From Emcibacter sp. SYSU 3D8 (GTDB taxonomy: Bacteria; Pseudomonadota; Alphaproteobacteria; SMXS01), in assembly GCF_039655875.1 (NCBI RefSeq), contig NZ_JBBYXK010000003.1:62001-126000 (forward strand): a stretch of DNA of 64,000 bases, given 5' to 3'. The notes under the pieces were generated by a model. The model did not search any database. It was not told where the DNA came from and saw nothing but the letters and a program-made list of their open reading frames with translations. Shown piece after piece: positions 9,267 through 17,237 of this stretch (the stretch's first letter is position 1; every line of letters starts with the position of its first letter). The position numbers and the translations under genes are program-made.

Positions 9267-9995
9267 ATGCCCGTCCACTCCAAAATTCCGGTCGCGTCGG
9301 CGCCCGCCGGCGACACCCTGAGGCTCGCGTCATTGGGACTGATGACCGCCGGCATCGTTCATGACCTGGGCAACATGGTCCAGGTCATGTCGGGCGCCAT
9401 TCGGGCCCTCGAACGGCACCCTTCCGTGCGGACGGCAAACGATCTCCAGCCAAGCGTGGCCGATGCCGTATCGGCGCTCGACCGGGCGGCGGCGCTGACA
9501 CGGCAGATTCTCAGCTTGGCCGGCGCCGGCCAACGGCACCAGGAAGTGCTGGACATCGGGGCGTGCCTTGCGGCGATGGAGCGGCCGCTCCGCTGGGCGG
9601 CGGGATGGGAGATCAAGATGGACATCCGCGCCGGCACGAATCTGCCGCCCGTCAACTGCGACCGCCAGGATTTCGAGAACGCCGTGCTGAACCTGGTCCT
9701 CAATGCCCGGGAGGCGATGCCCGATGGCGGGCGCATATCGATCGCTGCCTTGCCCTATGGCGAGGAAGCCGACATGGCCGGGATTGTTCTCAGAGTCTCC
9801 GACACCGGTATCGGCATGTCCCGCGAGACCGCCGCCCACGCCTTCGAGCCCTTTTACACGACGGGCGCGGGCGGGCATGGTCTGGGCCTGTCGATGGTTC
9901 GGTGTTTCGCCGAGGAGGCGGGTGGTTTCGCGTGGATCGAAAGTGCGCCGGGCGCCGGCACCGCGGTTACGGTGCAGCTTCCGGCGGCGCGGTAA
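9267..9995 (+). CDS. Short soluble sensor histidine kinase
   Basis: 242 residues with no membrane or sensor domain. The phospho-acceptor His32 is in MTAGIVHDLGN, followed by the N box (NAVLNLVLNAREAM), G1 (DTGIGM), F box (FEPFYTT) and G2 (GHGLGLSMV) of the GHKL ATPase domain. It is coupled to the hydrolase gene by a 5-base gap. Its input is presumably cytoplasmic or supplied by another protein. The last 29 bases overlap, tail to tail, the end of a PAS-type kinase gene on the other strand. Its partner may be one of the receivers just beyond. Confidence 0.87.
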   Translation: MPVHSKIPVASAPAGDTLRLASLGLMTAGIVHDLGNMVQVMSGAIRALERHPSVRTANDLQPSVADAVSALDRAAALTRQILSLAGAGQRHQEVLDIGACLAAMERPLRWAAGWEIKMDIRAGTNLPPVNCDRQDFENAVLNLVLNAREAMPDGGRISIAALPYGEEADMAGIVLRVSDTGIGMSRETAAHAFEPFYTTGAGGHGLGLSMVRCFAEEAGGFAWIESAPGAGTAVTVQLPAAR

Positions 9996-11664
9996 CGGGC
10001 ACGCCATCACGTGGCAGCCAGAGGCGGAACCTCGCGCCGCCATTGGGACGATTGTAAGCGGTGATACCGCCGCCATGTGCCGCGGCAATCGACTGGCAAA
10101 GCGACAGGCCGATCCCGATCCCTTCCTCTTTCGTCGTGTAGAAACCGACGAAAATGCGGTCGAGATTCGCATCCGGGATGCCGGGCCCATTGTCCTCGAC
10201 CACAACGACCACCTCGCCCGACGGCCCTGGCAGGGTGCGAAGTTCGATCAGCCCATTCGGTTCAGCTGCCTGTGCGATCGCCTGGACGCTGTTGACCAGC
10301 AGGTTGACGATCACCTGCTGAAGCTGAATCCGGTCGGCGGTCACGGTCGGCAGGCCGGCGGCCGGCTTGAACGCCAGCACGATGGCGCGGGACTGGATGT
10401 CGTGGCGGCAGAACACCAACGCTTCCTCGACCACCTCATTGATATCGACCGGCAGGCGCTCGGTGGTGTGCTTGGCCGCCATGCTCCGGATCCGGTGGAC
10501 GATCTCGCTGGCATGCCGGCCGCTCGCGGCGATCCGACCGGCGAGCTGGCTGGCCTTCACCAGGTCCGGAGGCTCGCGGGACAGCCAGCGCACGGTGGTC
10601 TCGGCGTTGGTGACAATGGCGGCGAGCGGCTGGTTGACCTCGTGGGCGATGGAGGTGGCGAGCTCGCCCAGAGTGGCGATACGGGCCGCCCGCGAATAGT
10701 CGGCCTCGAGCTGACGAAGCTGCGCTTCGGTGCGCAGGCGGTCCGTCAGGTCGTCCAGGCTGATGAAACTCACATCCTGCTGCTCGGGCGGCCTCGGATA
10801 GGTCACCGAGCACTGTACGTCGAGCAGCCGGCCGTCGAAGGCCCGCATTTTCATCACCTCGGTGTGGCTGCGCAGGCCGTTGAAATGCGCGATCATCACC
10901 CGTCTTGCGGTCTCCGGGGAGGCGTCGAACAGGCGCGTGACCGGTCCGATGAGCTGGGACGCGTCACGAATGCCGAACAGATGGGCGGCCTTGTCATTGA
11001 TTTCCGTGATGCGGACGACCTGACTGCCGAAATCCACCAGTGCCGGATGGGCATCGAGATAGGCACCCAGATCCCGCACGCCCGAAGCTTTCAGGCGTTC
11101 GAATGTCTCGCCGATCTCCCGCGCGTCGACCTGCAGCAGGGCGTAGGGCAGGTGATGGATGAGTGTGCGGTACCGCTCCTCGCTGGCACGTATGGCCCAG
11201 AACGATCGCGGATCCTTGGCGCTGCCCTCCACGGCGACGAAAACCGTATCGGGGCCCGCCTCGGCGGCGCGCCATACGGCGAGGCGGGCATCGCGCAGCA
11301 TCAACGACTTGATGCTGCGGGTTCGGACCGCATCCGGGGCGCCGTCGGCAAGAACGCCGGCGATCAGCTCGGCCAAATCGGGTTGGCTGCCCGCGGGCCA
11401 GAACTGGGAGACGGGCCGGCCCACCATCGAACCGCGCCCGCCGTAAGAGCCGACCAGATGAACGGTGTGCTGATTGACGTCGACGATATGTGTCCTCGCC
11501 AGAAGTGCCTCGACGTGGCTGGAGGCCTCACCCTTCCCGGCGGCGATCGCCCCGATAAGCGGCCGCACGCCGGCGACGTCGATCTGCCAGCGCGCCACCG
11601 GATCATCATCGCCGGGGAGCCTCGCGTGTTGGCCCGTGTCGATCAGCGGAAGCCCCTGCGCCAT
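9967..11664 (-). CDS. PAS-domain sensor histidine kinase
   Basis: 565 residues, soluble. Two PAS-like regions are visible, roughly residues 25-155 and 160-310 (the second with ITEINDKAAHLFGI and VMKMRAFDGRLLDVQCSV). Then the HisKA motif SIAHEVNQPL with His341, an N box (QQVIVNLLVNSVQAI), DNGPGIP and a G2 box (GIGIGLSLCQSI). This is the NtrB/FixL-like kinase subclass. The ATG at 11664 lies two bases after the receiver gene stop with a GGAGG site upstream, so the two are a coupled pair. Confidence 0.9.
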   Translation of the reverse strand: MAQGLPLIDTGQHARLPGDDDPVARWQIDVAGVRPLIGAIAAGKGEASSHVEALLARTHIVDVNQHTVHLVGSYGGRGSMVGRPVSQFWPAGSQPDLAELIAGVLADGAPDAVRTRSIKSLMLRDARLAVWRAAEAGPDTVFVAVEGSAKDPRSFWAIRASEERYRTLIHHLPYALLQVDAREIGETFERLKASGVRDLGAYLDAHPALVDFGSQVVRITEINDKAAHLFGIRDASQLIGPVTRLFDASPETARRVMIAHFNGLRSHTEVMKMRAFDGRLLDVQCSVTYPRPPEQQDVSFISLDDLTDRLRTEAQLRQLEADYSRAARIATLGELATSIAHEVNQPLAAIVTNAETTVRWLSREPPDLVKASQLAGRIAASGRHASEIVHRIRSMAAKHTTERLPVDINEVVEEALVFCRHDIQSRAIVLAFKPAAGLPTVTADRIQLQQVIVNLLVNSVQAIAQAAEPNGLIELRTLPGPSGEVVVVVEDNGPGIPDANLDRIFVGFYTTKEEGIGIGLSLCQSIAAAHGGGITAYNRPNGGARFRLWLPRDGVPVTAPPEAAP

Positions 11665-11665
11665 C

Positions 11666-12085
11666 TCAGCCTCCAGGCGGCTTGCCGTCGTCCGCGCCCT
11701 GCTCGCCGACAGGGCCGGCCCGCCGCAGCGCCGACCGGACGTGATCCAGCAGGATATCCTCGGCAACGGGCTTGGACAGATACGCCCATGCGCCGCCGTC
11801 GAGGGCGCGTGCCCTGGTTGCCGAATCCGGCGCTGCCGTGATGAAGATCACCGGCATGTCGCTGCCGAGCCCGCGCAGCCTTTGCTGCAGCGCAAGTCCA
11901 TCAAGGTCGGGCATTCTGACATCGGAAATCAGGCAGTCAAACCGGCCGGGCGCGTAGTCTTTCAGCAACGCCGAAGCCCCGTCAAAAGACCGGCTCGCCA
12001 TGCCGATTGCCTGAAAGAATTCGGTTAGTGCCTCGCGCATGGCCGGGTCGTCATCCACGATTGCGATTACGGGGGTATTCACCAA
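11666..12085 (-). CDS. Receiver-only response regulator
   Basis: 139 residues, a single receiver domain without an output domain. The acidic pocket DDD is at 11-13, the phosphorylated Asp55 in LISDVRMPD, the Thr switch in FITAAPDS and the Lys in YLSKPV. The C-terminal tail is short and charged. It probably relays phosphate or sequesters it from the adjacent PAS kinase, as in FixJ-like circuits, rather than binding DNA. It sits directly upstream of the kinase gene. Confidence 0.9.
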   Translation of the reverse strand: MVNTPVIAIVDDDPAMREALTEFFQAIGMASRSFDGASALLKDYAPGRFDCLISDVRMPDLDGLALQQRLRGLGSDMPVIFITAAPDSATRARALDGGAWAYLSKPVAEDILLDHVRSALRRAGPVGEQGADDGKPPGG

Positions 12086-12166
12086 ATTGCGATCCTTACT
12101 GAGTTGGCCGTGTCGGCCTCATAAGGATGTCGCGCGTTCTGCGTCCTTTTGTAACTATCCCCTGGT

Positions 12167-12811
12167 CTAGGTGCGGTTCTCCCGGAGGCCGGCTGGCAGC
12201 GCCTCCCAGGCGCGGATGAGTTCGGCAACCGATCCCGCCTGCATTTTCTTCATCACGCTGCTGCGGTGGAGCTTGACCGTGACCTCGCTGATTCCAAGGT
12301 CGAAGGCGATCTGCTTGTTGAGGCGCCCGACCGCGACCGCAGCCAGGACCTGGCGCTCGCGGGGCGTCAGGGTGCCGTAATGATCGACATGCATCCGCAC
12401 CGTTCGGGCCTCGGCCCGCTGTGAGATGTCACGCTCGATACCGGCTGTGATGGCGTCGAGCAGTGTCTGGTCTCGGAACGGCTTGGTGAGGAAGTCGACG
12501 GCGCCGGCCTTCATCGCCTGGACCGACATGGGAATGTCGCCATGGCCGGTGAGGAATATGACCGGCTTGGCCCTGCCGGTGGATGCGAGGTGCTGCTGCA
12601 GGTCGAGGCCGCTCGACCCGGGCATGCGCACGTCGAGCACCAGGCATCCCGAGCGATCCGGCAGCTCGGCTTTCAGCAATTCATTCGCCGACGCGAAGCC
12701 GGCGACGTCGAGGCCGACCGACAGGATGAGTTCCTGTAGCGCGCCGCGAACGGCGTCGTCGTCATCGACGATCAGGACGAGGGGACGTTCCGTTGCGGCT
12801 GCCGTGGCCAT
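12167..12811 (-). CDS. FixJ-family response regulator
   Basis: 214 residues. A receiver (VDDDD at 15-19, Asp60 in CLVLDVRMP, FLTGHGDIPMSVQAMKAGAVDFLTKPF is the FixJ hallmark, split here over residues about 90-115) is joined to a LuxR-type helix-turn-helix (LTPRERQVLAAV, NKQIAFDLGISEVTVKLHRSSVMKKM). The ATG at 12811 has an AAAGG site. It begins 13 bases after the Rrf2 gene and likely belongs to one operon with Rrf2, the receiver protein and the PAS kinase. Likely DNA-binding output of that kinase. Confidence 0.92.
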   Translation of the reverse strand: MATAAATERPLVLIVDDDDAVRGALQELILSVGLDVAGFASANELLKAELPDRSGCLVLDVRMPGSSGLDLQQHLASTGRAKPVIFLTGHGDIPMSVQAMKAGAVDFLTKPFRDQTLLDAITAGIERDISQRAEARTVRMHVDHYGTLTPRERQVLAAVAVGRLNKQIAFDLGISEVTVKLHRSSVMKKMQAGSVAELIRAWEALPAGLRENRT

Positions 12812-12824
12812 GGGATCGGACCTT

Positions 12825-13361
12825 TCAATCGGTCGTGGACAAGACGCGTGACTTTCGCGCACGGGAATCGGTCCGCCGATCGATCCAGCCCTGCACGTCC
12901 TGGGCAAATGCCGGGGGCGCCTTTCTGCCCACGGCGCTGGCGATATCGGCCAGCGACTGACTGGCGAGCGCGTCCCGCATCGCCTTTTCCGCCCGCAGCA
13001 TGACGGCGTGAATCGAGCACGTGCCGGCCGTTGCCCAGCCTGGCGCCTGGTCCCCGAACACGGCGCAACGGCCGCGGATTTCCTGACAATCGAAAAGCGG
13101 CTTGTCGCCCTCGATAGCGTCAACGACATCAAGCACGCTGATCTCCCCGGCGTTCTGCGCGAGCACGAATCCGCCCCGCACGCCTTCGGTCGCCCGGACG
13201 ATGCCGGCCTTCTCCAGCTTGGTGAAAATCTTGGCCAGGAATGTGGGTGAGATGCCCTGGAGCTCGGCCAGGTCGCGGCTGCTCAGCGGCGCGTCGCCCG
13301 AGTCCACAAGCCACAACAGGCAGTGCATGCCATATTCCACGCTGACGGTCAGATGTGCCAT
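12825..13361 (-). CDS. Rrf2-family transcriptional regulator
   Basis: 178 residues. The winged helix (SSRDLAELQGISPTFLAKIFTKLEKAGIV and RGGF) is typical of Rrf2. Three cysteines, Cys92, Cys99 and Cys115, fall where IscR/NsrR proteins bind an Fe-S cluster, but the spacing (6 and 15 residues between) is wider than the IscR pattern. It likely senses redox, NO or iron status. A 9-bp inverted repeat, one mismatch, abuts the start codon and suggests autorepression. It lies between the ExbD gene and the FixJ-type gene in the same orientation. Confidence 0.88.
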   Translation of the reverse strand: MAHLTVSVEYGMHCLLWLVDSGDAPLSSRDLAELQGISPTFLAKIFTKLEKAGIVRATEGVRGGFVLAQNAGEISVLDVVDAIEGDKPLFDCQEIRGRCAVFGDQAPGWATAGTCSIHAVMLRAEKAMRDALASQSLADIASAVGRKAPPAFAQDVQGWIDRRTDSRARKSRVLSTTD

Positions 13362-13362
13362 A

Positions 13363-13385
13363 ACGACGACTATATCAGTCGGCGT
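13363..13385. promoter_or_regulatory. Inverted repeat, possible Rrf2 operator
   Basis: ACGACGACT-ATATC-AGTCGGCGT: 9-bp arms with one mismatch and a 5-base AT-rich spacer, lying immediately upstream of the Rrf2 ATG (13361). The position fits autoregulation. Confidence 0.55.
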
Positions 13386-13422
13386 TATAGGCCGCAATCC
13401 GTTCCGGCAGCAGCGGATGATG

Positions 13423-13872
13423 TCACGGCGAACCGGGCCCGGCAGCGGTGCTGACGGCACCGGACGGATCGGTGACGAACCCTACCTTGGTGACGCCTGC
13501 CTTGCTGGCTTCGCTCATGACGTCGGCAAGCGCGGCGTACCGTGCCTCCCGGTCGACCCGCAGATGCAGCTCCGGCGTCGGCTGCCGCGCGCCTGCCTCG
13601 GCCAGCCGCTGGACCATCTCGCCGCGGGTGACGGGCTCGCCGTCCCAATACATCTGGCCCGCGTCATTGATGGCGAACTGGACGACAATGTTTCGGGTTT
13701 CGTTCGGCGTATTCGAGGCCTTGGGCAGATCGATCACCACGGAATGTGTCAGGAGCGGTGCGGTGATGATGAAGATCACCAGCAGCACCAGCATGATGTC
13801 GACCAGCGGGATGACGTTGATGTCGGCCATCGGGGCATTGTTGCGGCCGGACTGAAAGCCTCCGAATGCCAT
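13423..13872 (-). CDS. exbD: ExbD/TolR-family biopolymer transport protein
   Basis: 149 residues. One membrane helix follows a short cytoplasmic tail (INVIPLVDIMLVLLVIFIIT), with the conserved Asp in PLVD that carries protons; the rest is periplasmic. ExbD works with ExbB to drive TonB. The stop lies 61 bases before the Rrf2 start. It follows the ExbB gene by a one-base gap and closes an iron uptake operon that starts with the receptor at 19.5 kb. Confidence 0.93.
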   Translation of the reverse strand: MAFGGFQSGRNNAPMADINVIPLVDIMLVLLVIFIITAPLLTHSVVIDLPKASNTPNETRNIVVQFAINDAGQMYWDGEPVTRGEMVQRLAEAGARQPTPELHLRVDREARYAALADVMSEASKAGVTKVGFVTDPSGAVSTAAGPGSP

Positions 13873-13873
13873 G

Positions 13874-14626
13874 TCAGACCGCCTGGACCACGGCTGCGGG
13901 CGCGGCGGGCACGGTCTGCCGGGCCACAGGCGCCATCATCTGGTCGTCAAGGCGGGCGCCGGTCGTGAGAAAGGCGAAGAGATCGTGGGCGAAGCCATCC
14001 AGCCGTGTCAGCGTCAGGCGGTTGTTCCGCACGATGTAATTGTAGCCCAGCACCGCGGGGATCGCGACCGCCAGGCCGAGGGCCGTCATGATCAGCGCCT
14101 CGCCCACCGGGCCGGCGACCTTGTCGAGCGTGCCCGCGCCGGAAAGGCCGATTGCAGTGAGGGCGTGATAGATGCCCCATACTGTGCCGAGCAGACCCAC
14201 GAAGGGCGCCGTCGCACCGATCGATGCGAGCACGGTCAGGCCGGTCTCCAGCTCGGTCGTCTCGTCGTCGATCACCTTGCGCAGCGAGCGGGTGATGAAC
14301 TCGCTGGAGGTGCCGGCTTCCTTCAGCCGATGGGTGCCGTGCAGCTGATGATGCCGGCTGGCCAAGATGCCCTGATAGGCCAGCAGCGCGAATGGCTCCT
14401 GCGGGGGGACATCCTCCAGCCGCTTGGCCACCGCCTCCAGCGAGGGCGCGTTCCAGAAGAAGTCCAGAAACGCTTCGCTGCGGCGGCGCATGCGCCTTGC
14501 CGACACGGCCTTGGTCACGATCAGGTACCAGCTCGTCGCCGAGGCGACGGCCATCAGCACCAGAATGAACCGGGCGATGAAGTCCGCCTGCGCGAGAAAG
14601 TGGCTGAGATTGTTCATGGATGCCAC
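13874..14626 (-). CDS. exbB: ExbB/TolQ-family proton channel protein
   Basis: 250 residues, three membrane helices: one near the amino terminus (FIARFILVLMAVASATSWYL) and two in the C-terminal half (TAPFVGLLGTVWGIYHALTAIG and ALGLAVAIPAVLGYNYIV). The VGLLGTVWG motif is diagnostic. ExbB forms the pentameric inner-membrane channel powering TonB. It stands between tonB and exbD with gaps of 11 bases and one base. Confidence 0.94.
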   Translation of the reverse strand: MASMNNLSHFLAQADFIARFILVLMAVASATSWYLIVTKAVSARRMRRRSEAFLDFFWNAPSLEAVAKRLEDVPPQEPFALLAYQGILASRHHQLHGTHRLKEAGTSSEFITRSLRKVIDDETTELETGLTVLASIGATAPFVGLLGTVWGIYHALTAIGLSGAGTLDKVAGPVGEALIMTALGLAVAIPAVLGYNYIVRNNRLTLTRLDGFAHDLFAFLTTGARLDDQMMAPVARQTVPAAPAAVVQAV

Positions 14627-14637
14627 GGTCTGAATCC

Positions 14638-15354
14638 TCAGTTATTCGTCAGCGTGAACGACATGGGGATCGCGACCCACGCTGCAACGGCGCGGTCCCC
14701 TTCCTTTGCGGGCACGAAACGCCAGCGGCCCCGGACGACATCGGCGGCAGCCCCGTCGAGCGCTGCGAAGCCGCTGCTCTTGTCGACGATCACCTGCTCC
14801 GGCTTCCCGTCGGCGCCGACCAGGACCTTCAGCATCACCACGCCTTCTTCGCGCCGCCGGCGGGACGAATACGGGTATTTCGGGCCGGGATTGTTCAGGT
14901 AGGCGGCGCTGAAATCGGGCGCCGTGATGGCGGCTGCAGGCGCGGCGTCGGCGGGCTCGGCCGGTGCGTGATCCGCCGGGGCCGGCGCGATGTCCGGCAC
15001 GACAAGGTCCTCGACCGGCGGCGCGACGATCGCAGACATGCTGGGCTTGGGCGTCGTCACCAGTAGCGGCGCGGGCCTGGGCGGCGCGGGCGGCGGCGGT
15101 TGCGGGACGGGCTCGGGCGCCGGCGCGGCGGCTTCGGCGACGAAGGACACCATCAGGGCCCGGTCTGCTGCCGGCTCCTGGTCGGCGATGCGGCTGATCA
15201 GCAATGCGCCGAGAATGGCCGCGTGAGCGCCGATGATGGCGCTCCAGGTGATCATGCGCTGGCGTCTCGTCATGCGCGACGCGGACCGGTACGCGGGCAC
15301 ATGCGAGCCATAGCGCGGCGGTGACGGAGAAGCGGCTGCGGCTGGGTTCGTCAT
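14638..15354 (-). CDS. tonB: TonB energy transducer
   Basis: 238 residues. A cytoplasmic tail is followed by one membrane helix (ITWSAIIGAHAAILGALLIS), a Pro/Ala-rich periplasmic linker (PEPVPQPPPPAPPRPAP) and a C-terminal TonB domain (PKYPYSSRRRREEGVVMLKV ... VPAKEG). The conserved His of the helix (GAH) is present. It couples the ExbB/ExbD motor to the receptor encoded upstream. A dedicated TonB gene in a receptor operon suggests a specialised uptake system. Confidence 0.94.
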   Translation of the reverse strand: MTNPAAAASPSPPRYGSHVPAYRSASRMTRRQRMITWSAIIGAHAAILGALLISRIADQEPAADRALMVSFVAEAAAPAPEPVPQPPPPAPPRPAPLLVTTPKPSMSAIVAPPVEDLVVPDIAPAPADHAPAEPADAAPAAAITAPDFSAAYLNNPGPKYPYSSRRRREEGVVMLKVLVGADGKPEQVIVDKSSGFAALDGAAADVVRGRWRFVPAKEGDRAVAAWVAIPMSFTLTNN

Positions 15355-15361
15355 GGCGGCG

Positions 15362-16045
15362 TCAGGTCAGCGCCCAGCGGCGCAGCAAATTGTGATAGAC
15401 GCCCGTCATCTTCACCAGATTGTCGTCATTGGCGCCGATAGCGGGTGTCACGCCCTGGATCGCCTGATCCAGATCGAACAGGATCGTGCGTTCTCCGTCG
15501 TCCCTTACGAAGCTTTCGACCCAGAAGAACGAGGCAAGACGCGCGCCCTGCGTGACCGGCGTCACCCGGTGGAGATTGCTGGCCAGGTAGATCACCATGT
15601 CGCCCGCCGCGAGCTTGACCGACTGGACGCCGAACGCCCCCTCGATTTCCAGTTCACCGCCCTCATATTCGTCGGGCTCCGACAGGAACAGCGTGACGGA
15701 GAGGTCGCTGCGGATGGTTGCGCCGGCATCGGACAGGCGCATCAGGGCGCTGTCGATATGCGAGCCATAGCCGCCGCCGTCGCAATATTTGTTGAAGCGC
15801 GGCGGGTGGATCCGCCGGGGCAGGGCCGCCGATACGAACAGCGGATGCGATCCGGCCTTGCGCAGGATCTCGTTGCCCAGGCTGATTGCCGGCGGCGCGT
15901 CGTCGGCGAGCTGGAGGTTGCGCTTGCGGGACCGTGCCAGCGCGCCGGCGGTCTGGACGCCGTCCTGCCAGTCGGCGGCGTCGAGCTGGCGGCGGAAGCG
16001 GGCGACCTCGTCCCTGGTGAGAAATTCCTCGATGGTGATCAGCAT
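15362..16045 (-). CDS. PKHD-type Fe(II)/2-oxoglutarate hydroxylase, PiuC/YbiX-like
   Basis: 227 residues, the PiuC/YbiX length. The 2-His-1-Asp iron facial triad is His96, Asp98 (SHIDSALM) and His159 (NLHRV), with Arg169 to hold 2-oxoglutarate. PiuC-type enzymes are co-encoded with catecholate receptors such as Fiu and are induced by iron starvation. That context is seen here, just downstream of a siderophore receptor and an FMN dehydrogenase and upstream of tonB. The start overlaps the FMN dehydrogenase gene by seven bases. Confidence 0.92.
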   Translation of the reverse strand: MLITIEEFLTRDEVARFRRQLDAADWQDGVQTAGALARSRKRNLQLADDAPPAISLGNEILRKAGSHPLFVSAALPRRIHPPRFNKYCDGGGYGSHIDSALMRLSDAGATIRSDLSVTLFLSEPDEYEGGELEIEGAFGVQSVKLAAGDMVIYLASNLHRVTPVTQGARLASFFWVESFVRDDGERTILFDLDQAIQGVTPAIGANDDNLVKMTGVYHNLLRRWALT

Positions 16046-17223
16046 GGCGCGCCTGCTGTCTCCATTGGTTGCGCCTGACGCAGCCGCACATCGGCCTGGC
16101 GGATGTCCGCCAGGCTGGCGCAGCCGGCCAGCGCCATGCAGAGCTCAAGTTCCTCGCGCAGCAGCCTGATCATGTGCGCCACGCCAAGCGCGCCGGCGAC
16201 GCCCAGGGCGTAGGCTTGCAGCCGCCCGACCATCACCGCGTCGGCCCCGAGTGCGATCGCCTTGAAAATATCGGCACCCGAGCGGATGCCGCCGTCGAAC
16301 AGCACGGGGAAGGCGTCGCCCAGCGCGGCGCGAATTGAGGGCAGCGCCGCCAGACTGGCTGGCGCGCTGTCCAGTGCGCGGCCGCCGTGATTGGACACGA
16401 CGATGCCGGTAACGCCGCGCTGCACCAGCGCGCGGGCATCGTCGGGGTGCATGACGCCCTTGATCCAGAGTGGCAGCGTCGTCTGCGCCAGCAGCCAGTC
16501 CAGGTCCGGCCACAGCGGAGCATGGCGCATCATGCCGCCGAAAATGCCGCTCTGCCCCGGTTCCGGGGACGGCGCGGACACTTCCGGAAAGGGCGAAGAC
16601 AGGTTGCCGGCCCGGGTTTCAGGGACGCCCGAACGCAGCGCCTTGAAGCTGGGGACTCGCACCGGCGTATCGAGGGTAAGGACGATGGCGCCGTAACCGG
16701 CCCGTTCCGCCCGGCGCACCAGGTCGAGCGTCACGTCGCGCTGGGGCTGGAAATAGAGTTGGAACCACCGCGCCGGTCCGGCCACGGCGGCGATGTCCTC
16801 GAGCGTGCATGACGACAGCGTGCTGCAGATCAGGCAGGTCTCGGTCGCGCCGGCTGCCCGCGCCGTATCCAGCTCGGCGCCGTCGGCGTAAAGCGCCTGG
16901 TAAGCCAGCGGCGCCAGCAAGATGGGATGCGGATGCGCGCCGCCGGGCAGGTTGACGATCGTGTCGCCGCGGGTCACGTCGCGGAGGAGGCGCGGGGTAA
17001 TGGTGCAGGCCGCGAATGCACCGAGATTGGCGGCGGCGGCGCGGTCCTGCGCACTGCCGGCGGCCAGATGCGCAAATGCGGCTTCCGGGATGAACTGGGG
17101 CGCCAACGTCGCATAGTCGCCGGCACAGCGGATCTCGGACGGTATGGGCTTGAATGCGGTCACGTCAGGATGGTCCGTTTTCGTGGAATGCGCGAGCCGG
17201 GCTTTCGCCCGGCCCGGCCTCAT
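16039..17223 (-). CDS. FMN-dependent alpha-hydroxy acid dehydrogenase
   Basis: 394 residues, TIM-barrel flavoprotein of the lactate/glycolate oxidase family. The catalytic His and substrate Arg are in SNHGGRALD; the FMN phosphate loop is [14 protein letters not shown], followed by GADAVMVGR. The barrel start reads [20 protein letters not shown]. It oxidises a 2-hydroxy acid to a 2-oxo acid, passing electrons to oxygen or the quinone pool. Its place between a siderophore receptor and a PiuC-like hydroxylase is unusual, hinting that the product or substrate is linked to siderophore use. The start is somewhat uncertain. Confidence 0.88.
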   Translation of the reverse strand: MRPGRAKARLAHSTKTDHPDVTAFKPIPSEIRCAGDYATLAPQFIPEAAFAHLAAGSAQDRAAAANLGAFAACTITPRLLRDVTRGDTIVNLPGGAHPHPILLAPLAYQALYADGAELDTARAAGATETCLICSTLSSCTLEDIAAVAGPARWFQLYFQPQRDVTLDLVRRAERAGYGAIVLTLDTPVRVPSFKALRSGVPETRAGNLSSPFPEVSAPSPEPGQSGIFGGMMRHAPLWPDLDWLLAQTTLPLWIKGVMHPDDARALVQRGVTGIVVSNHGGRALDSAPASLAALPSIRAALGDAFPVLFDGGIRSGADIFKAIALGADAVMVGRLQAYALGVAGALGVAHMIRLLREELELCMALAGCASLADIRQADVRLRQAQPMETAGAPC

Positions 17224-17237
17224 CCCATGTCGATCAC

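Noticed and set aside
9703-11841. 712-codon plus-strand frame opposite the PAS kinase
   Set aside because: Mirror of the kinase codons; no ribosome site and no domain; the kinase boxes on the minus strand are clear.
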